In this document: positions 27,907-36,495 of the stretch, in pieces
Layout of the letters: every line of letters begins with the position of its first letter
Position numbering within the stretch: the first letter of the stretch is position 1
NCBI RefSeq assembly: GCF_002752655.1
Contig: NZ_CP023737.1
Span: 2,566,001 to 2,630,000, forward strand
Reading direction: 5' to 3'
DNA from: Methylosinus trichosporium OB3b
GTDB lineage: Bacteria; Pseudomonadota; Alphaproteobacteria; Rhizobiales; Beijerinckiaceae
DNA length: 64,000 bases
Program-made: the position numbers and the translations under genes
Notes under the pieces: model-generated
Databases searched by the model: none
The model's input: only the letters and a program-made list of their open reading frames with translations
Told to the model about the DNA's origin: nothing

Positions 27907-29589
27907 TCAGCTGCGCGGATCTTCACGCGTCGCAGCGGCGAGATGCGGATCGAAGCCGTATGTCGGATCGCTCGGCGGAATATGAGTGACCGCGCATTCG
28001 ACGGTCATCAATGACGATGCGGTGGCGACGGCGTTGCGCAATGCGAGACGCGTGACGCGCGCCGGATCGATGACGCCCGCCGCATAGAGATCGCCGCATT
28101 CGCCGCTGCGCATGTCCATGCCCCAGAAATCATCGTTCGAACGTTTGAGCTCGAATAAAAACTCATGCGCATCGCGCCCCGCATTGGCGGCGATGCGACG
28201 GATCGGCTCGTCGAGCGCCGCGCGCACAATAGCGATTCCATAGGTCTGATCGAGAGTGTCGCCCGTCGCTTCGGTGAGAGCGGCGCGCGCGCGATAGAGC
28301 CCGACGCCGCCGCCGGCGACGACGCCGTCGCTGCGCGCGGCGCGCGCCGAGGCGAGGGCATTCTCGATGCGTTGCATGCGTTCCTTGATCAGAATATCCG
28401 AGAGTCCGCCGGCCTTGATGGTGACGACCTTGCCCGAGAGCGCCTTGATGCGCGTCTGCAGATTTTCGAGATCATGACGCTTGCCGCTGGGCGAGCCCTT
28501 CGACGGATCGCCATCGGTGATCCAATCCGCCTGCTGCCGCGCCGCGGCGAGACGCTCAGTGATCGCCGCGCCGTCGCCCTCGCCGCCGATCACCACCGTA
28601 TCATCCTCGCGCACGACGACGCGTTTCGCGCGGCCGAGATGCGCCATCGTCACATTGGACAATTCTTCTCCGCAGGCTTCCATGATCGCGCGTCCGCCGG
28701 TCAGCGCCGCGAGATCGTGCAGGAACTCATAGCGGCTGTCGCCATAACCAGGACCCTTCACCGCGATCGAGCAGAGATTCTTGCGGATATGATTGAGCAA
28801 GAGGCCGGGCAGAGCCTCCTCGACGATGTTCTCGGCGACGATCAGCAGGCTGCCGCGCTGACGGCGCACCAGCTCCAGCGCCGGCACCAGCTCGGAGAAT
28901 TGATTGATGACGCGGTCATAGATCAGAATATAGGGATTCTCGAGCTCGGCGATCTTGCGTGCGCTGTCGGTCATGAAATAAGGCGATCGATAGCCCTGCT
29001 CCCAACGCATGCCTTCGACGATGTCGATCTCGTCGCAAAGAGCGGCGCCGAGCTCGACATCGACGACGCCGCCTTCGCCGGCGCGCGTCAAGGCGTCTGC
29101 GACGATTGCGCCGATCGACTCGTCGCCGCCCGCCGCCAGCGTCGCGACATGCGCGAGCGCGCGTGTATCGTCGCAGCGCCGTGCGCGCGCGGCGAGATCA
29201 CGATCGACGATGCGCGCCGCTTTCTCCATGCCGAGCACGATGTCGCGCGGATTCATGCCGGCGGCGAGCGCCTTGCGCGTCTCGGCGGCGAGGCGCCGCG
29301 CCAGCACGACGGATGTGGTCGTGCCGTCGCCGGCCTCCTTGGCGACGGCCGTCGCCATCTGCCGCACCAGCGACACGCCGACGCTCTGCGTGCGGCCCGC
29401 GAGCTCGACCGCCTGCGCGACGGTCACGCCATCCTTGGTGGCGACGGGCGGAAGCCCCGCGGCGCGATGCTCGATCACCACATTGCGACCGCGCGGGCCG
29501 AGCGTGACGGCGACGGCGTCGGCGAGCGCATCGACGCCGGCGAGCAGATCACGACGCACGACGTCTCCGAATCGAATATTTCTAGCCAC
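27907..29589 (-). CDS. mmoG: GroEL-like chaperonin MmoG
   Basis: A 560-residue GroEL paralogue. The chaperonin ATPase motif is intact (AGDGTTTSVVLARRLA, with the catalytic Asp of GDGTTT) and so is the N-terminal nucleotide loop (TLGPRGRNV). The C-terminus lacks the GGM repeat of housekeeping GroEL and ends TREDPRS. No groES follows. In Methylosinus, MmoG is required with MmoR for sMMO expression, presumably folding MmoR or the enzyme. The start is GTG 29589 (GAGGGAG ribosome site 7 bp away; product begins ARNIRFGD); a further upstream ATG would add 21 non-conserved residues. A strong terminator follows. Confidence 0.96.
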   Translation of the reverse strand: MARNIRFGDVVRRDLLAGVDALADAVAVTLGPRGRNVVIEHRAAGLPPVATKDGVTVAQAVELAGRTQSVGVSLVRQMATAVAKEAGDGTTTSVVLARRLAAETRKALAAGMNPRDIVLGMEKAARIVDRDLAARARRCDDTRALAHVATLAAGGDESIGAIVADALTRAGEGGVVDVELGAALCDEIDIVEGMRWEQGYRSPYFMTDSARKIAELENPYILIYDRVINQFSELVPALELVRRQRGSLLIVAENIVEEALPGLLLNHIRKNLCSIAVKGPGYGDSRYEFLHDLAALTGGRAIMEACGEELSNVTMAHLGRAKRVVVREDDTVVIGGEGDGAAITERLAAARQQADWITDGDPSKGSPSGKRHDLENLQTRIKALSGKVVTIKAGGLSDILIKERMQRIENALASARAARSDGVVAGGGVGLYRARAALTEATGDTLDQTYGIAIVRAALDEPIRRIAANAGRDAHEFLFELKRSNDDFWGMDMRSGECGDLYAAGVIDPARVTRLALRNAVATASSLMTVECAVTHIPPSDPTYGFDPHLAAATREDPRS

Positions 29590-29629
29590 GAATTTCTCCC
29601 TCGTCACGTCGAACGCCGGTCGTCGCCGC

Positions 29630-29965
29630 TCACGTTTTCTTGGATTTGTCATAGGCGGAGACGTCGATGTCCTCGCGTCCCGCGTCGAGCGCCATGGTCT
29701 TGCGGCCCGCAGCGACGCGCCGCGCGCGATTGCGCTCGAGCCGCACCCACAGCGACAGCAGACGGCGATCGTCGAAATCGAGCGTGCCGCGAATCTCCTC
29801 GAGATCGATCGGCTCGAGCTCTCTGCGGAAGAAGGCGCGCAGCTCGGCGACGCGCTCCTCGCCGATGTCCGCGGAAAGATGCTCCGCGTCGGATTCGAGC
29901 TCGCGAATCGACGCGTCGAGCGTCGTCGCCATCTGCTCTAGAAAGGATCGATCGTCCGGTCCCAT
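29630..29965 (-). CDS. Uncharacterised protein between mmoR and mmoG
   Basis: A 111-residue soluble, highly charged, probably helical protein: GPDDRSFLEQMATTLDASIR, AEHLSADIGEERVAELRAFF and LDFDDRRLLSLWVRLERNRA are representative parts. There is no cysteine, membrane segment or recognisable motif. The ATG at 29965 is preceded by AGAGGTGATGA. It starts 22 bp after mmoR and ends 40 bp before mmoG, so it is almost certainly co-transcribed with both. The context suggests a role in sMMO regulation or assembly (for example a small adaptor for MmoR or MmoG). I do not recognise the family. Confidence 0.75.
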   Translation of the reverse strand: MGPDDRSFLEQMATTLDASIRELESDAEHLSADIGEERVAELRAFFRRELEPIDLEEIRGTLDFDDRRLLSLWVRLERNRARRVAAGRKTMALDAGREDIDVSAYDKSKKT

Positions 29966-29986
29966 TCATCACCTCTCAGAACTGCA

Positions 29987-32056
29987 TCACCTCTTGGAAA
30001 TGATGCGCCTGTCGCTCTGCAGGCCATAGCGCGCCATCTTGTGATAGAGGGTGGCGCGGGTGATGCCGAGGCTGCGCGCCGCCTTGGCGATATTGCCGTT
30101 GCTGGAGGCGAGCGCGAAGCGCACCGCGCGCGCCTCCCAATCGGAGAGGTCGAGCGACGTCTCGCCGCTCTCCTCGAGCCTATGCTCGCCCAGCAGCGAG
30201 GCGTCGAGTTGGCGACGCGAGTCGACGTTCAGCTCCTGCATGAAGTCGACCGGCAAATCCTCGATGCGAATGATGCGCTCGCGCGCGACGGCGATCGACG
30301 AGCGCAGCACATTGCGCGCTTCTCTGATGTTGCCCGGCCAGGGATGCTGGAGAAACACGCGCCACACCTCGTCGGCAAAGCTGTGCGCCTCGGCGACGCC
30401 GAGCTGCTCCTGCTCGATGCGAAAGAGATGCGCGAGCAAGCGCAGCCGATCGGGACGCTCGCGCAAGGGCGGCAGCCACAGCTGCACGCCGTTGAGGCGA
30501 TAGTAGAGATCGCGGCGAAACGTTCCCTTCTGCACCATTTCCGGCAAGCTGCGATTGGTCGCGGCGACGACGCGCACATCGACGCGGATCGGCTTCGACG
30601 AGCCGATCGGCACGACCTCGCTCGAATCGAGCACGCGCAGCAACGTCGCCTGCAGATCGGCGGCCATGTCGCCGATCTCGTCGAGGAACAAGATTCCCTT
30701 GTCGGCTTCGACGAACTTGCCCGGCTTGCCCTTGGCGCGCGCGCCGGTGAAGCTGCCGCCCTCATAGCCGAACAATTCGCTCTCGATCAGCTCGCGCGGA
30801 ATGGCGGCGCAATTGATGGCGACGAGCGGGCGATCCTTGCGCGGGCCGATGGCGTGGAGCCGGCGCACGAGATGATCCTTGCCGACGCCGGATTCGCCGG
30901 TGATCAGGATCGGAATATTGCGCTCCTGCAGCCCCGAGGCTTTGCGCAGAGCGGTCTCCAGCACGCCGTCGCGCCATTCGGCGTCGCAGGCGCGCAGCTC
31001 CGCCAGCTCGGCGCCGCAGCCCGCGCTGCTCGCCGCCGCGGATGAGGCGTCGCGGCGCGGCGCGCGATGAACGTCGGCGATGAGGAGACGCGCGCCGCGG
31101 CCCTTCACCGGAACCGCGCGCGCATCGTCGCTCGCGGCCTTCAGAGCCGAGAGCTCGACGCCGATCGCGGCGCCGACGTCCTCTCCGATCAGCGCGCCGG
31201 CGGCGGCGGCTTCGAGCAGCTCGCGGCCGATGCGGTCGACGCCCTGAATGCGACCATCGGCGGCGACGAACACACGGCCGCCGGCGGCGTAGCGTCCGCC
31301 GGGATCGCCGAAGGCGCTCGCGCGCAGGCGCAGCAGATAGCCGTCCGAGACGAGATGCTCGAACAGGCTCGCCTCCATCACGCGCCGGGCGATCTTGAGA
31401 CAGCCGAGCATCAGCCTTGCGCTGTCGCGGCGCGCCGAGATGAGGCCGATGATCGCGCAGATGCGTCCGTCGGGCCCGAGGATCGGACAGCCCGCGGTGG
31501 CGAAGCGATGCAGCGCGCGGTTGAAATGCTCCTTGCCGTCGAAAGCGGCCGGCTCGCGCAGGAGACAGGCGGCGCCGACGCCGGTGTTGCCGATCGCCGC
31601 CTCGCTCCAATCGGCGCCGACGCGCGTCATCGGCCAACCGGCCGACATCTCGAGGCCGTGGTCGAAGAATTGAATCAGCGTCGCATCGGGATCGGTGAGC
31701 AGCAGCGCGACCTCGGCGTCGCCGAGCAGCGCGCGCAGGTCATAGGCCGCCTCCGCGAGATGAGCGGCGGCCGGAGAGATCGTCGCCTCCATCGCCGGCG
31801 CATCGGCCTCACGGAGCCGCGGCGCGAGCTCCACGCCCGGCGTCAGCGCGTGCTCGTCGATGCAGCGGGCCCATGCCTCCGCCACTTGCGGACGCACCCA
31901 ATCGGCGCCGCTCGGCGCCTGGCCGGTCTGGCGCATCCAATCCCAGGCGACGCCGGGACGGTCCACGCCATGGAGGCCGGCGTCCTCGCCGCAGGGCCGC
32001 GGCCCCGACGATTGCGGGCGCTCGAGGACGGGCTTTCTCACTGCGATCTCGCTCAA
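29987..32056 (-). CDS. mmoR: Sigma-54-dependent activator MmoR
   Basis: A 689-residue bacterial enhancer-binding protein. The N-terminal half (about 40-290) holds an AcoR-like GAF sensor region (ALLGDAEVALLLTD..., GTNTGVGAACLL-type motif IGNTGVGAACLLREP). The AAA+ domain spans about 370-600, with Walker A GESGVGKD, the sigma-54-contacting loop GSFTGA, Walker B ILFLDEIGDM and arginine-finger region LYYRLNGV. A Fis-type helix-turn-helix ends the protein (NIAKAARSLGITRATLYHKM). The start is TTG at 32056, eight bases after GGGAGGA. It should drive the promoter at 27661-27676. There is no receiver domain, so it probably senses a ligand directly. Confidence 0.96.
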   Translation of the reverse strand: MSEIAVRKPVLERPQSSGPRPCGEDAGLHGVDRPGVAWDWMRQTGQAPSGADWVRPQVAEAWARCIDEHALTPGVELAPRLREADAPAMEATISPAAAHLAEAAYDLRALLGDAEVALLLTDPDATLIQFFDHGLEMSAGWPMTRVGADWSEAAIGNTGVGAACLLREPAAFDGKEHFNRALHRFATAGCPILGPDGRICAIIGLISARRDSARLMLGCLKIARRVMEASLFEHLVSDGYLLRLRASAFGDPGGRYAAGGRVFVAADGRIQGVDRIGRELLEAAAAGALIGEDVGAAIGVELSALKAASDDARAVPVKGRGARLLIADVHRAPRRDASSAAASSAGCGAELAELRACDAEWRDGVLETALRKASGLQERNIPILITGESGVGKDHLVRRLHAIGPRKDRPLVAINCAAIPRELIESELFGYEGGSFTGARAKGKPGKFVEADKGILFLDEIGDMAADLQATLLRVLDSSEVVPIGSSKPIRVDVRVVAATNRSLPEMVQKGTFRRDLYYRLNGVQLWLPPLRERPDRLRLLAHLFRIEQEQLGVAEAHSFADEVWRVFLQHPWPGNIREARNVLRSSIAVARERIIRIEDLPVDFMQELNVDSRRQLDASLLGEHRLEESGETSLDLSDWEARAVRFALASSNGNIAKAARSLGITRATLYHKMARYGLQSDRRIISKR

Positions 32057-32173
32057 AGGCGATCCTCCCGAATCCTAACGTCGTCGCGCCGCGGCGGCGC
32101 GGGCGCGCTCGTGCTCGCCGCTCGTCGCGAAGAGCGGCGAGGCGTGGCAGGCTTTCGTGCGAGAAGCTTCGCC

Positions 32174-32728
32174 TCAGGCGCTCGTCGCCGATCGGGTCGG
32201 CGAACGGCGCAGCGGCAGATATTTTTGCGCGGTCTCGGCGAGCGCGTCGGCGAAGCAGCCCGAGAGCGCGCCGGCGACGAGCGACAGAACTCCGATCAGC
32301 GCCGCATTATCCGGCGCGAGCGCGACGATCTTGTCAGCGCCGCCGATCGCCGCAGCGGCGAGCAGCGCGACATAGCCGAGCAGAGCCGCCGCGAAAGCGC
32401 CGAGGCCCGGAAGGCTCGCCGCATAAGCGAGCGCGCCGAGCGTGAGCGCCGCGACGATCGCCGTCCACGCCGCCGCGCCGAGCGTCTCGCCATAGGGCAG
32501 CTGCGTGACGAGAACGAGGGCGAGAGCGGCGAATGCGGCGCCGAGCAGCAAATGAGCGAGCGCCGGCTTCAATCCGGCGAGCTTGTCGCCGAAGCGGGAA
32601 TAGCCGGCCCAGCCGATCAGCAGGATGAAGAGCTGCGCCCCATGAGGCGCCGCGGGACCCGAGGAGAGAAAAGCGGCGAGGCCGCCGACAGCGCCGATGC
32701 TCACGGCGCGCGTGATCGAAAGTCGCAT
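32174..32728 (-). CDS. DUF1097-like multi-pass membrane protein
   Basis: A 184-residue hydrophobic protein with about six membrane segments in short succession, for example AVSIGAVGGLAAFLSSGP, LLLGAAFAALALVLVTQL, AWTAIVAALTLGALAYAASL and LLGYVALLAAAAIGG. The overall length and layout resemble the small DUF1097 inner-membrane family (E. coli YcdZ), but I cannot confirm this without a profile search. It lies 117 bp upstream of mmoR on the same strand, after the DUF2946-like gene, and may be co-expressed with the copper genes. No metal-binding motif is visible. Confidence 0.6.
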   Translation of the reverse strand: MRLSITRAVSIGAVGGLAAFLSSGPAAPHGAQLFILLIGWAGYSRFGDKLAGLKPALAHLLLGAAFAALALVLVTQLPYGETLGAAAWTAIVAALTLGALAYAASLPGLGAFAAALLGYVALLAAAAIGGADKIVALAPDNAALIGVLSLVAGALSGCFADALAETAQKYLPLRRSPTRSATSA

Positions 32729-32839
32729 GGAATAAATCTCCGCCTTTGCGCGCGATCGAAGATCGCCGCATGTCGTATGAAGCCCGATCGGAGTCCGTCT
32801 CGGTCGAGCGGATCTGCCGATAGTCGAAGTGGTCGGGGA

Positions 32840-33214
32840 TCAGACGAGACGCGCGGGCGGCGCGCGTGGAGACAAGGGCCGCAGCTCGGGCGCGGCGACA
32901 ACGGCGTCGATGCGATATTCGAGCGCCATAGGCGCGCTGAACATTTCGACCGACAGAACGACGACGACCGCGCGCTCGACCGCGGATTCTATGAGCGAGC
33001 TGCAATGAAGCAGGCAGCAGGGGCCGACATGCTGCGCCTTGCTCGGCGCGTCGCCGTTCTGGGGCGTCGAAGCGCGAGCCTGCTCGCAGAGACCGGCGGC
33101 CACAGTCGAGGCGTCATTCGCCGTCGCGCCGGTGGCGACGCCGATCGAGAACATCTGCAGCAGAAAGAAGAGCGCCACGGTCGCACTGACGACCGCTCGT
33201 TCGACGCTAGTCAT
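32840..33214 (-). CDS. DUF2946-like exported cysteine protein
   Basis: A 124-residue protein with an N-terminal signal sequence (AVVSATVALFFLLQMFSIGV) and a central cysteine/histidine cluster GPCCLLHCSS; a further Cys lies in AAGLCEQAR. This layout (short, exported, CxxC/HC centre, late hydrophobic strand) resembles DUF2946 proteins, which are often found beside copper genes. The ATG at 33214 is preferred; a TTG at 33295 would add 27 residues. It lies between the Sco fusion and the DUF1097-like gene on the same strand. A copper role is inferred from cysteines and neighbours. Confidence 0.65.
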   Translation of the reverse strand: MTSVERAVVSATVALFFLLQMFSIGVATGATANDASTVAAGLCEQARASTPQNGDAPSKAQHVGPCCLLHCSSLIESAVERAVVVVLSVEMFSAPMALEYRIDAVVAAPELRPLSPRAPPARLV

Positions 33215-33400
33215 GTTGCGGCTGGATGGTCTCAAGGTCGCATACTCTGCGCTTTCGCCAGCCATAACGCTAGGAGCGGCGTCGAGGAGGGTCAAGCAAA
33301 GCCGGACGCGGCGTCATGCGGCATGTTGTCGCGCGTTGAATTTACTTGGGAATCCTGTGGCTCCGCGCAGCGCCGTCGCCGTGGTTTCGCCGCGCATTGG

Positions 33401-34501
33401 TCATGTCGCATCCGCGCACTCTTCGCGCACGAAGGCCTCCAGCTTTCGCTTGGCGATGTCGCGATGATCGGTGAAAGAGAGCGCGTCTCGCGCACGGCCG
33501 TGGCGGTCGACGAGATAGACGAGAGCGGTGTGATCGATCGTATAGCCGCCGCCGTCGAGCGCGGATTTTCGGTGATAGACGCGAAAGGCGCGCGCCGCGC
33601 GAGCGATCTCCGTCTCCGTTCCGGTGAGCGCCGTCACACGTCCGCCGAAGGAGGCGATGAAATCGGACAGCGTCTCCGGCGTATCGCGCTCGGGATCGAG
33701 GCTGACGAATAGAATGGCGAGATTCGACGCGCTCGCGCCGAGCGATTCCACGGCGCGCGTCAGCTCGACGAGAGTCGTCGGGCAGACCTGCGGACATTGC
33801 GTGAAGCCGAAGAAGGCCGCATAGGGCCGCCCGCGCAATGTCGTCTCGTCGACCGCGGCGCCGCTCGAGGAGGTCAAATGAAACGAAGGCTCTCGCAGAG
33901 GCGCGGGGCTCGCGTCGCTCGATTGCTGCGACCAGCGCCACATCACGCTCGCCTGCAGCCCCGCCGCAGCGAGCGCGACGATCGAGAAGCGCCGCAAGGC
34001 GGCGCTGCGACGACGGCGCGCCACATCATCGGTCTCGCCGCGTCCTCGCTCGGCGATGGTGCGCACCTCGACTGTCGAGCCGTCGGCGCGCAGCGCGGCG
34101 ATCAGAGTCTCGATGAGCTTGTCGCGCTCGCTCGGACTGGCGTGACCGGCGATCTGCACGACGCGGTCGGCGCCGACGAGCTCGACGCGCGCGCATTGTC
34201 CCGCCCTGTCGACATGCCTGTCGATGCCGAGGCCGCCGGCCTTGAGCCTGCGCCGGTCCACCAATCTCTCCGCGACATAACGCGAGACGCAGACGATACC
34301 ATCCTCGATCTTCACACTCTCGACGACGGGCGGCCGCACGAACAGCGCGACGAGCCGCTCCAATGCGCTGGCGAGCGGCCGCAGCAATGCGGCGACGCCG
34401 CGACGCGCGCGCGAGCCTCTCGCTTCGCTCGATATGGGCGCGCAATGATCCGCGGCGCGGGCGTCGGTTCCGGTCGAATGAGAGGAGCGGGAAACGGCCA
34501 C
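33401..34501 (-). CDS. Sco1/SenC-family copper protein with extra N-terminal domain
   Basis: A 366-residue membrane-anchored protein. Residues about 205-360 are a Sco domain with the copper/thiol motif CPQVCP (Cys236, Cys240) and the distal His324 (TIDHTALVY), i.e. a full copper-binding set. Residues about 170-188 are a single transmembrane helix preceded by arginines (ARRRRSAALRR), so the first 165 residues should be cytoplasmic. That part has no match I know; the segment VELVGADRVVQIAGHASPSE is vaguely BON-like. Sco proteins metallate copper oxidases or reduce their thiols. The GTG start at 34501 is uncertain because no ribosome site is clear. It is divergent from the PCuAC gene. Confidence 0.85.
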   Translation of the reverse strand: MAVSRSSHSTGTDARAADHCAPISSEARGSRARRGVAALLRPLASALERLVALFVRPPVVESVKIEDGIVCVSRYVAERLVDRRRLKAGGLGIDRHVDRAGQCARVELVGADRVVQIAGHASPSERDKLIETLIAALRADGSTVEVRTIAERGRGETDDVARRRRSAALRRFSIVALAAAGLQASVMWRWSQQSSDASPAPLREPSFHLTSSSGAAVDETTLRGRPYAAFFGFTQCPQVCPTTLVELTRAVESLGASASNLAILFVSLDPERDTPETLSDFIASFGGRVTALTGTETEIARAARAFRVYHRKSALDGGGYTIDHTALVYLVDRHGRARDALSFTDHRDIAKRKLEAFVREECADAT

Positions 34502-34855
34502 GTGCTATCCTTGAACATGTGTCGAGCCGAACATGTCGAGCTGCTGCGTCGGTCGCAGGAAGACGGTCGCAGGAACATGCGCGCCACATCTGCACATAGG
34601 ATAGGAACGTGAGTGAGACGTCGTCAATCGAACCATTGCACTTTCACATGCGACTGGTCGTCGCGTCCAATAATCGAACGTAGCGGCAGCGCATCGATCT
34701 CGTCACACGTATGATAACGAGCCGCAGCGACAATTGGACGCAAGATGGCGAGCGCCTGCGCATAGGGCGATTTCATTGCGTGCAACGCATTTTTCTCGCG
34801 TGGCGCCGAAGTTGCCGTGGCTGCATGGTCTCGTCTTCGCTGCGGCTCGAACAAC
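34502..34855. other. 354-bp divergent spacer between Sco and PCuAC genes
   Basis: It is AT-richer than its flanks and holds no supportable gene. It should contain the promoters of both copper genes and so possibly a copper-responsive operator. I see no dyad strong enough to name. Confidence 0.5.
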
Positions 34856-35350
34856 ATGCATCGCTCGCTTTCGCTTTTGCCCGCGCTCCGTCTGTCGCGA
34901 CGCGATCGGCTTCTCCTGCTTCTCCTCGCTTGCATGATCTGTATCGCCGCGGCGGCGCTCACGCGCGGCGAAGCGTCTTCGCCGATCGTCGTCGCAGCGG
35001 CCCGATGCGCTCCGACCTTCGCGGGAGCCAAGGTCGGGTCCTGCACGCTCGTCCTGCGCAATCCGGGCCGCAGCGCGGATCGGCTCGTCGCCATTGCGAC
35101 CGACGCGGCCGATCGCGTCGAGATTCACTCGATGAGCGTCGCGGATGGCGTCATGCAGATGCGTCGCCTCCCGCAGGGCGTCGAGATCGCGGCCGGAGCG
35201 ACGGTCGATTTCCACGATCGCGGCTATCATTTGATGCTGCTCGATCTGAAAGAGCCGCTCACGGCGGGAGGGAGCATCGACGCCGATCTGTTCTTCGAGC
35301 GCGCCGGGGCGCTGCCTGTCGCCTTCCGCGTCGAAGACATGGAGCGCTGA
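34856..35350 (+). CDS. PCuAC (DUF461) periplasmic copper chaperone
   Basis: A 164-residue exported protein. The signal sequence ends after about residue 35 (RLLLLLLACMICIAAAALTR). The mature part has the PCuAC copper site: His91 and Met93 (EIHSM), Met100 and Met102 (GVMQM), and His125 and Met127 (GYHLML), the H-M-x(n)-HxM arrangement that binds Cu(I). PCuAC proteins load copper into cytochrome oxidase together with Sco, and a Sco gene is encoded just upstream on the opposite strand. ATG 34856 is preferred over a GTG at 34817; neither has a strong ribosome site. Confidence 0.92.
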   Translation: MHRSLSLLPALRLSRRDRLLLLLLACMICIAAAALTRGEASSPIVVAAARCAPTFAGAKVGSCTLVLRNPGRSADRLVAIATDAADRVEIHSMSVADGVMQMRRLPQGVEIAAGATVDFHDRGYHLMLLDLKEPLTAGGSIDADLFFERAGALPVAFRVEDMER

Positions 35351-35352
35351 GG

Positions 35353-36495
35353 TCAGGCGGCGCGACGCGCCCGCATCGCCGCCAGCGCCGGCTCGAAGAG
35401 ATGCGCGGCGAGATGGCGCACGACGCCGACGACGACGCCGTCGCCGGTGAGATGATAGGCGTCGGCGTAGCGGGGCGGCAGCGCATAATCCTCCGGCAAC
35501 CCCATCAGCCGCGCCGTCTCGCGCGCGGAGATCAGCCGCGAGCGTAGCCGCCCCTGCTCGATGAGGAGCACGATCTGGCGGCTCGAGCCGCCGGCCGGCG
35601 TGCGCAGACAGCCGGCGATGTCGTCGAAGCGCGCCTCGGCGCGCTGGAGCTTCTCGCCGCCGGCTCCATAACGCGTGCGCCGGTAGAGCGCGCCCACCAT
35701 CCGGCGGCCGGTCGCCATCGCCGCCTCGACCTTGGCGCGATTGACGGGGCTCATCATCTCGAGCAGCGCGCGCGTCTTGGCCGGCTCGTGCCAATCGACG
35801 CCGGTCGGCGCCTCCTCGATGAGATCGGCGAGCGTCGCATTGCGCGCCGGCGGCGCCGGCAGCTTCCACCACAGCCATTGCGACCGCAGGCTCTCCGGCA
35901 GAGCGGCGAAGGCGGCGTCCAGCGCCGGCGTGCCAAACAGCGGCGCCGGCGCATCGCCGAGCAGGGCGGGCGCGAGCGGCAGATCGGCGCGCGCCGCGAC
36001 GATGAACAGCCGCGGCCGCGATTGCGGCGCGAACAGCGCCGCATCGACGACGAGCGCGCCGAAGCGATAGCCTTGCTCGGCGAGCGCGGCGCAAATGGCC
36101 GCGAAGTCGCGTCCGCCATGCGAGGTCAACGCGCCGCAGACATTTTCCAGCGCGAGCAGCGGCGGATGCCGCCCTTCCATGCGCAGTGACGCAATCAGGC
36201 CGCAGAACGGCCAGAAGGCCCCGGAGCGCGCCCCCGCGAGGCCGGCGCCGACGCCGGCGAGCGAGAGATCCTGGCAAGGAAAGGAGGCCCAGACGAGATC
36301 GGCGAGTCCGGGGAGCTGCGACGCCTGCAAATCGCGCACGTCGCGCTCGACGAGCGTCTCCCCGCCCCAATTGGCGCGATAGCTCGCGCATTTGCGCGCG
36401 TCGAAATCATTGGCGAGGAGGCAACGCCAACCGGCGCCCAGGCCGGCGCGGACCATGCCGCCGCCAGCGAAGAATTCATAATAGGTCGGCGTCAT
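35353..36495 (-). CDS. DNA (cytosine-5-)-methyltransferase
   Basis: A 380-residue C5 cytosine methyltransferase. Visible motifs in order: I (YYEFFAGGGMVRAGLG, SAM binding), IV (FPCQD, catalytic Cys74), VI (LENV, Glu117), VIII (QSRPR) and late IX/X (ARLMGLPEDY and TGDGVVVGVVRHLA). All catalytic elements are present, so it is probably active. No restriction endonuclease, Vsr or specificity gene adjoins it, so it is an orphan methylase. The ATG at 36495 follows GGAGCGG; longer frames upstream are not conserved. The target sequence cannot be read from the protein. It ends 2 bp from the convergent PCuAC gene. Confidence 0.93.
   Translation of the reverse strand: MTPTYYEFFAGGGMVRAGLGAGWRCLLANDFDARKCASYRANWGGETLVERDVRDLQASQLPGLADLVWASFPCQDLSLAGVGAGLAGARSGAFWPFCGLIASLRMEGRHPPLLALENVCGALTSHGGRDFAAICAALAEQGYRFGALVVDAALFAPQSRPRLFIVAARADLPLAPALLGDAPAPLFGTPALDAAFAALPESLRSQWLWWKLPAPPARNATLADLIEEAPTGVDWHEPAKTRALLEMMSPVNRAKVEAAMATGRRMVGALYRRTRYGAGGEKLQRAEARFDDIAGCLRTPAGGSSRQIVLLIEQGRLRSRLISARETARLMGLPEDYALPPRYADAYHLTGDGVVVGVVRHLAAHLFEPALAAMRARRAA

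Noticed and set aside
22080..35350. Horizontal island status of the sMMO/copper block.
   Set aside because: No mobile-element genes, flanking repeats or integrase are visible, and the base composition looks like the surroundings; the only tRNA genes are far away. Transfer cannot be excluded but is not supported here.
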